Shown: piece after piece, positions 6,807-7,263 of the stretch
Numbering within the stretch: the stretch's first letter is position 1
Layout of the letters: each line of letters opens with the position of its first letter
Assembly: GCA_018971455.1 (NCBI GenBank)
Contig: JAGXAV010000095.1
Coordinates: forward strand, 1 to 7,263
Source of the DNA: Rhodospirillales bacterium
GTDB lineage: Bacteria > Pseudomonadota > Alphaproteobacteria > Acetobacterales > Acetobacteraceae
Direction: 5' to 3'
Length of the DNA stretch: 7,263 nt
Notes under the pieces: generated by a model
Databases searched by the model: none
The model's input: the letters and a program-made list of their open reading frames with translations, nothing else
What the model was told of the DNA's origin: nothing
Translations under genes and position numbers: made by a program

Positions 6807-6915
6807 GACGTTACCTCCGCGCCGATGCTAGCGCCGCAACGCGGCCGGGATCGAGTCGTTTATGCACCCCTCCCGCCCTTGCCGGGCGGGCCCATATCGC
6901 GCATGCCAGCGCACC
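6807..6915. promoter_or_regulatory. Divergent intergenic region with a 7-bp GC hairpin
   Basis: These 109 bp separate the start codons of two divergent genes and so must hold both promoters. CCCGCCC (6872-6878) and GGGCGGG (6884-6890) form a perfect 7-bp hairpin with loop TTGCC. No T-run flanks it on either strand, so it is more likely a leader structure or operator than a terminator. On the - strand CATAAA (6865-6860) is a possible -10 for the EF-G-like gene, but I find no matching -35. No convincing promoter is seen on the + strand. Confidence 0.35.
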
Positions 6916-7263
6916 ATGCTTCATTTGACCAAGCTCGCCGTCGGCATCCGCGACATCGCCCATCTGCGCGAGGTGCAGGCCGCCCGCGCGGCCAGCGATC
7001 CGCCGCTGCGCCACCGCACTCGCAACTTCCCGCGCCGCGCGGCCGAGATCATCGAGGGCGGCTCGATGTACTGGGTGGTCGCCGGCGCCATGCTGGTGCG
7101 CCAGCGCATCGCCGACATCATCGAGGATCGCTGGGACGACGGCAGCGCCTGCGCCGGCCTGGTGCTGGACCCCACCCTGGTGCCGCTCGCCGGCCGGCCG
7201 ACGCGGCCATTCCAGGGCTGGCGCTACCTGGAGGCGGCCGCGGCGCCGCCCGATCTCGCCGCG
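6916..7263 (+). CDS. DUF1489 family protein, 5' part (3' end outside window)
   Basis: The frame from ATG 6916 is open to the last base, giving 116 residues that begin MLHLTKLAVGIRDIAHLREV. Seen: PPLRHRTRNFPRRAAEII (29-46), GGSMYWVVAGAMLVRQRI (48-65), EDRWDDG (70-76), CAGLVLDPTLVPL (79-91) and RPTRPFQGWRYLE (94-106). These match, by recognition, the alphaproteobacterial DUF1489 family, whose members are about 140-150 aa, so some 30 residues are missing. The function is unknown. There is no signal peptide; one mildly hydrophobic stretch (YWVVAGAMLV) is too short to call a membrane segment. No Shine-Dalgarno sequence is visible before the ATG, but MLHLTKL is the usual start of the family. It is divergent from the EF-G-like gene. 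Confidence 0.92.
   Translation, partial: MLHLTKLAVGIRDIAHLREVQAARAASDPPLRHRTRNFPRRAAEIIEGGSMYWVVAGAMLVRQRIADIIEDRWDDGSACAGLVLDPTLVPLAGRPTRPFQGWRYLEAAAAPPDLAA

Overview
The window is a GC-rich chromosomal stretch from what looks like an alphaproteobacterium. Three things point there: a DUF1489 protein (a family I know essentially only from alphaproteobacteria), a divergent EF-G-like GTPase of the type common in that class, and the GC-saturated third codon positions. Acetobacteraceae/Rhodospirillales is my best guess at the family level, but this is inference from style and not a proven placement.

Left part (1-2447, + strand): the 3' two thirds of a YggS/PLPBP-type pyridoxal-phosphate homeostasis protein, then after 51 bp a complete Kup-type K+ uptake permease (633 aa). 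Middle (2448-3247): a tRNA-Ala(GGC) with encoded CCA on the - strand, with a credible sigma70-like promoter, followed by a + strand gene for a 180-aa protein. This protein resembles the N-terminus plus one short internal piece of acetoacetyl-CoA synthetase, but lacks the adenylation core.

Right-centre (3213-4715, - strand): scoA and scoB, the two subunits of a 3-oxoacid (acetoacetate:succinyl-CoA) CoA-transferase. They are separated by an unusually long 135-bp gap made largely of a 33-bp tandem repeat that begins exactly at the scoA stop codon. scoB converges on and overlaps the 3' end of the 180-aa gene by 35 bp. Upstream of scoA, on the same strand, lies a 663-aa EF-G-like translational GTPase with a GTG start, an excellent ribosome-binding site and altered GTPase motifs. 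A hairpin lies between its stop and scoA. Divergent from it, the 5' part of a DUF1489 gene runs off the right end.

How the parts relate: scoAB moves CoA from succinyl-CoA to acetoacetate (ketone-body or PHB-derived carbon use), and the neighbouring 180-aa protein appears to derive from an enzyme acting on the same substrate, acetoacetate. The other genes are housekeeping (B6 homeostasis, K+ uptake, tRNA, translation factor paralogue). There are no insertion sequences, phage genes or CRISPR arrays, and no gene-free stretch over about 142 bp. I see no complete novel system. The points most worth a second look are the miniature acetoacetyl-CoA-synthetase-like protein beside scoAB, the scoA-scoB tandem repeat, and the EF-G paralogue lacking the catalytic histidine.
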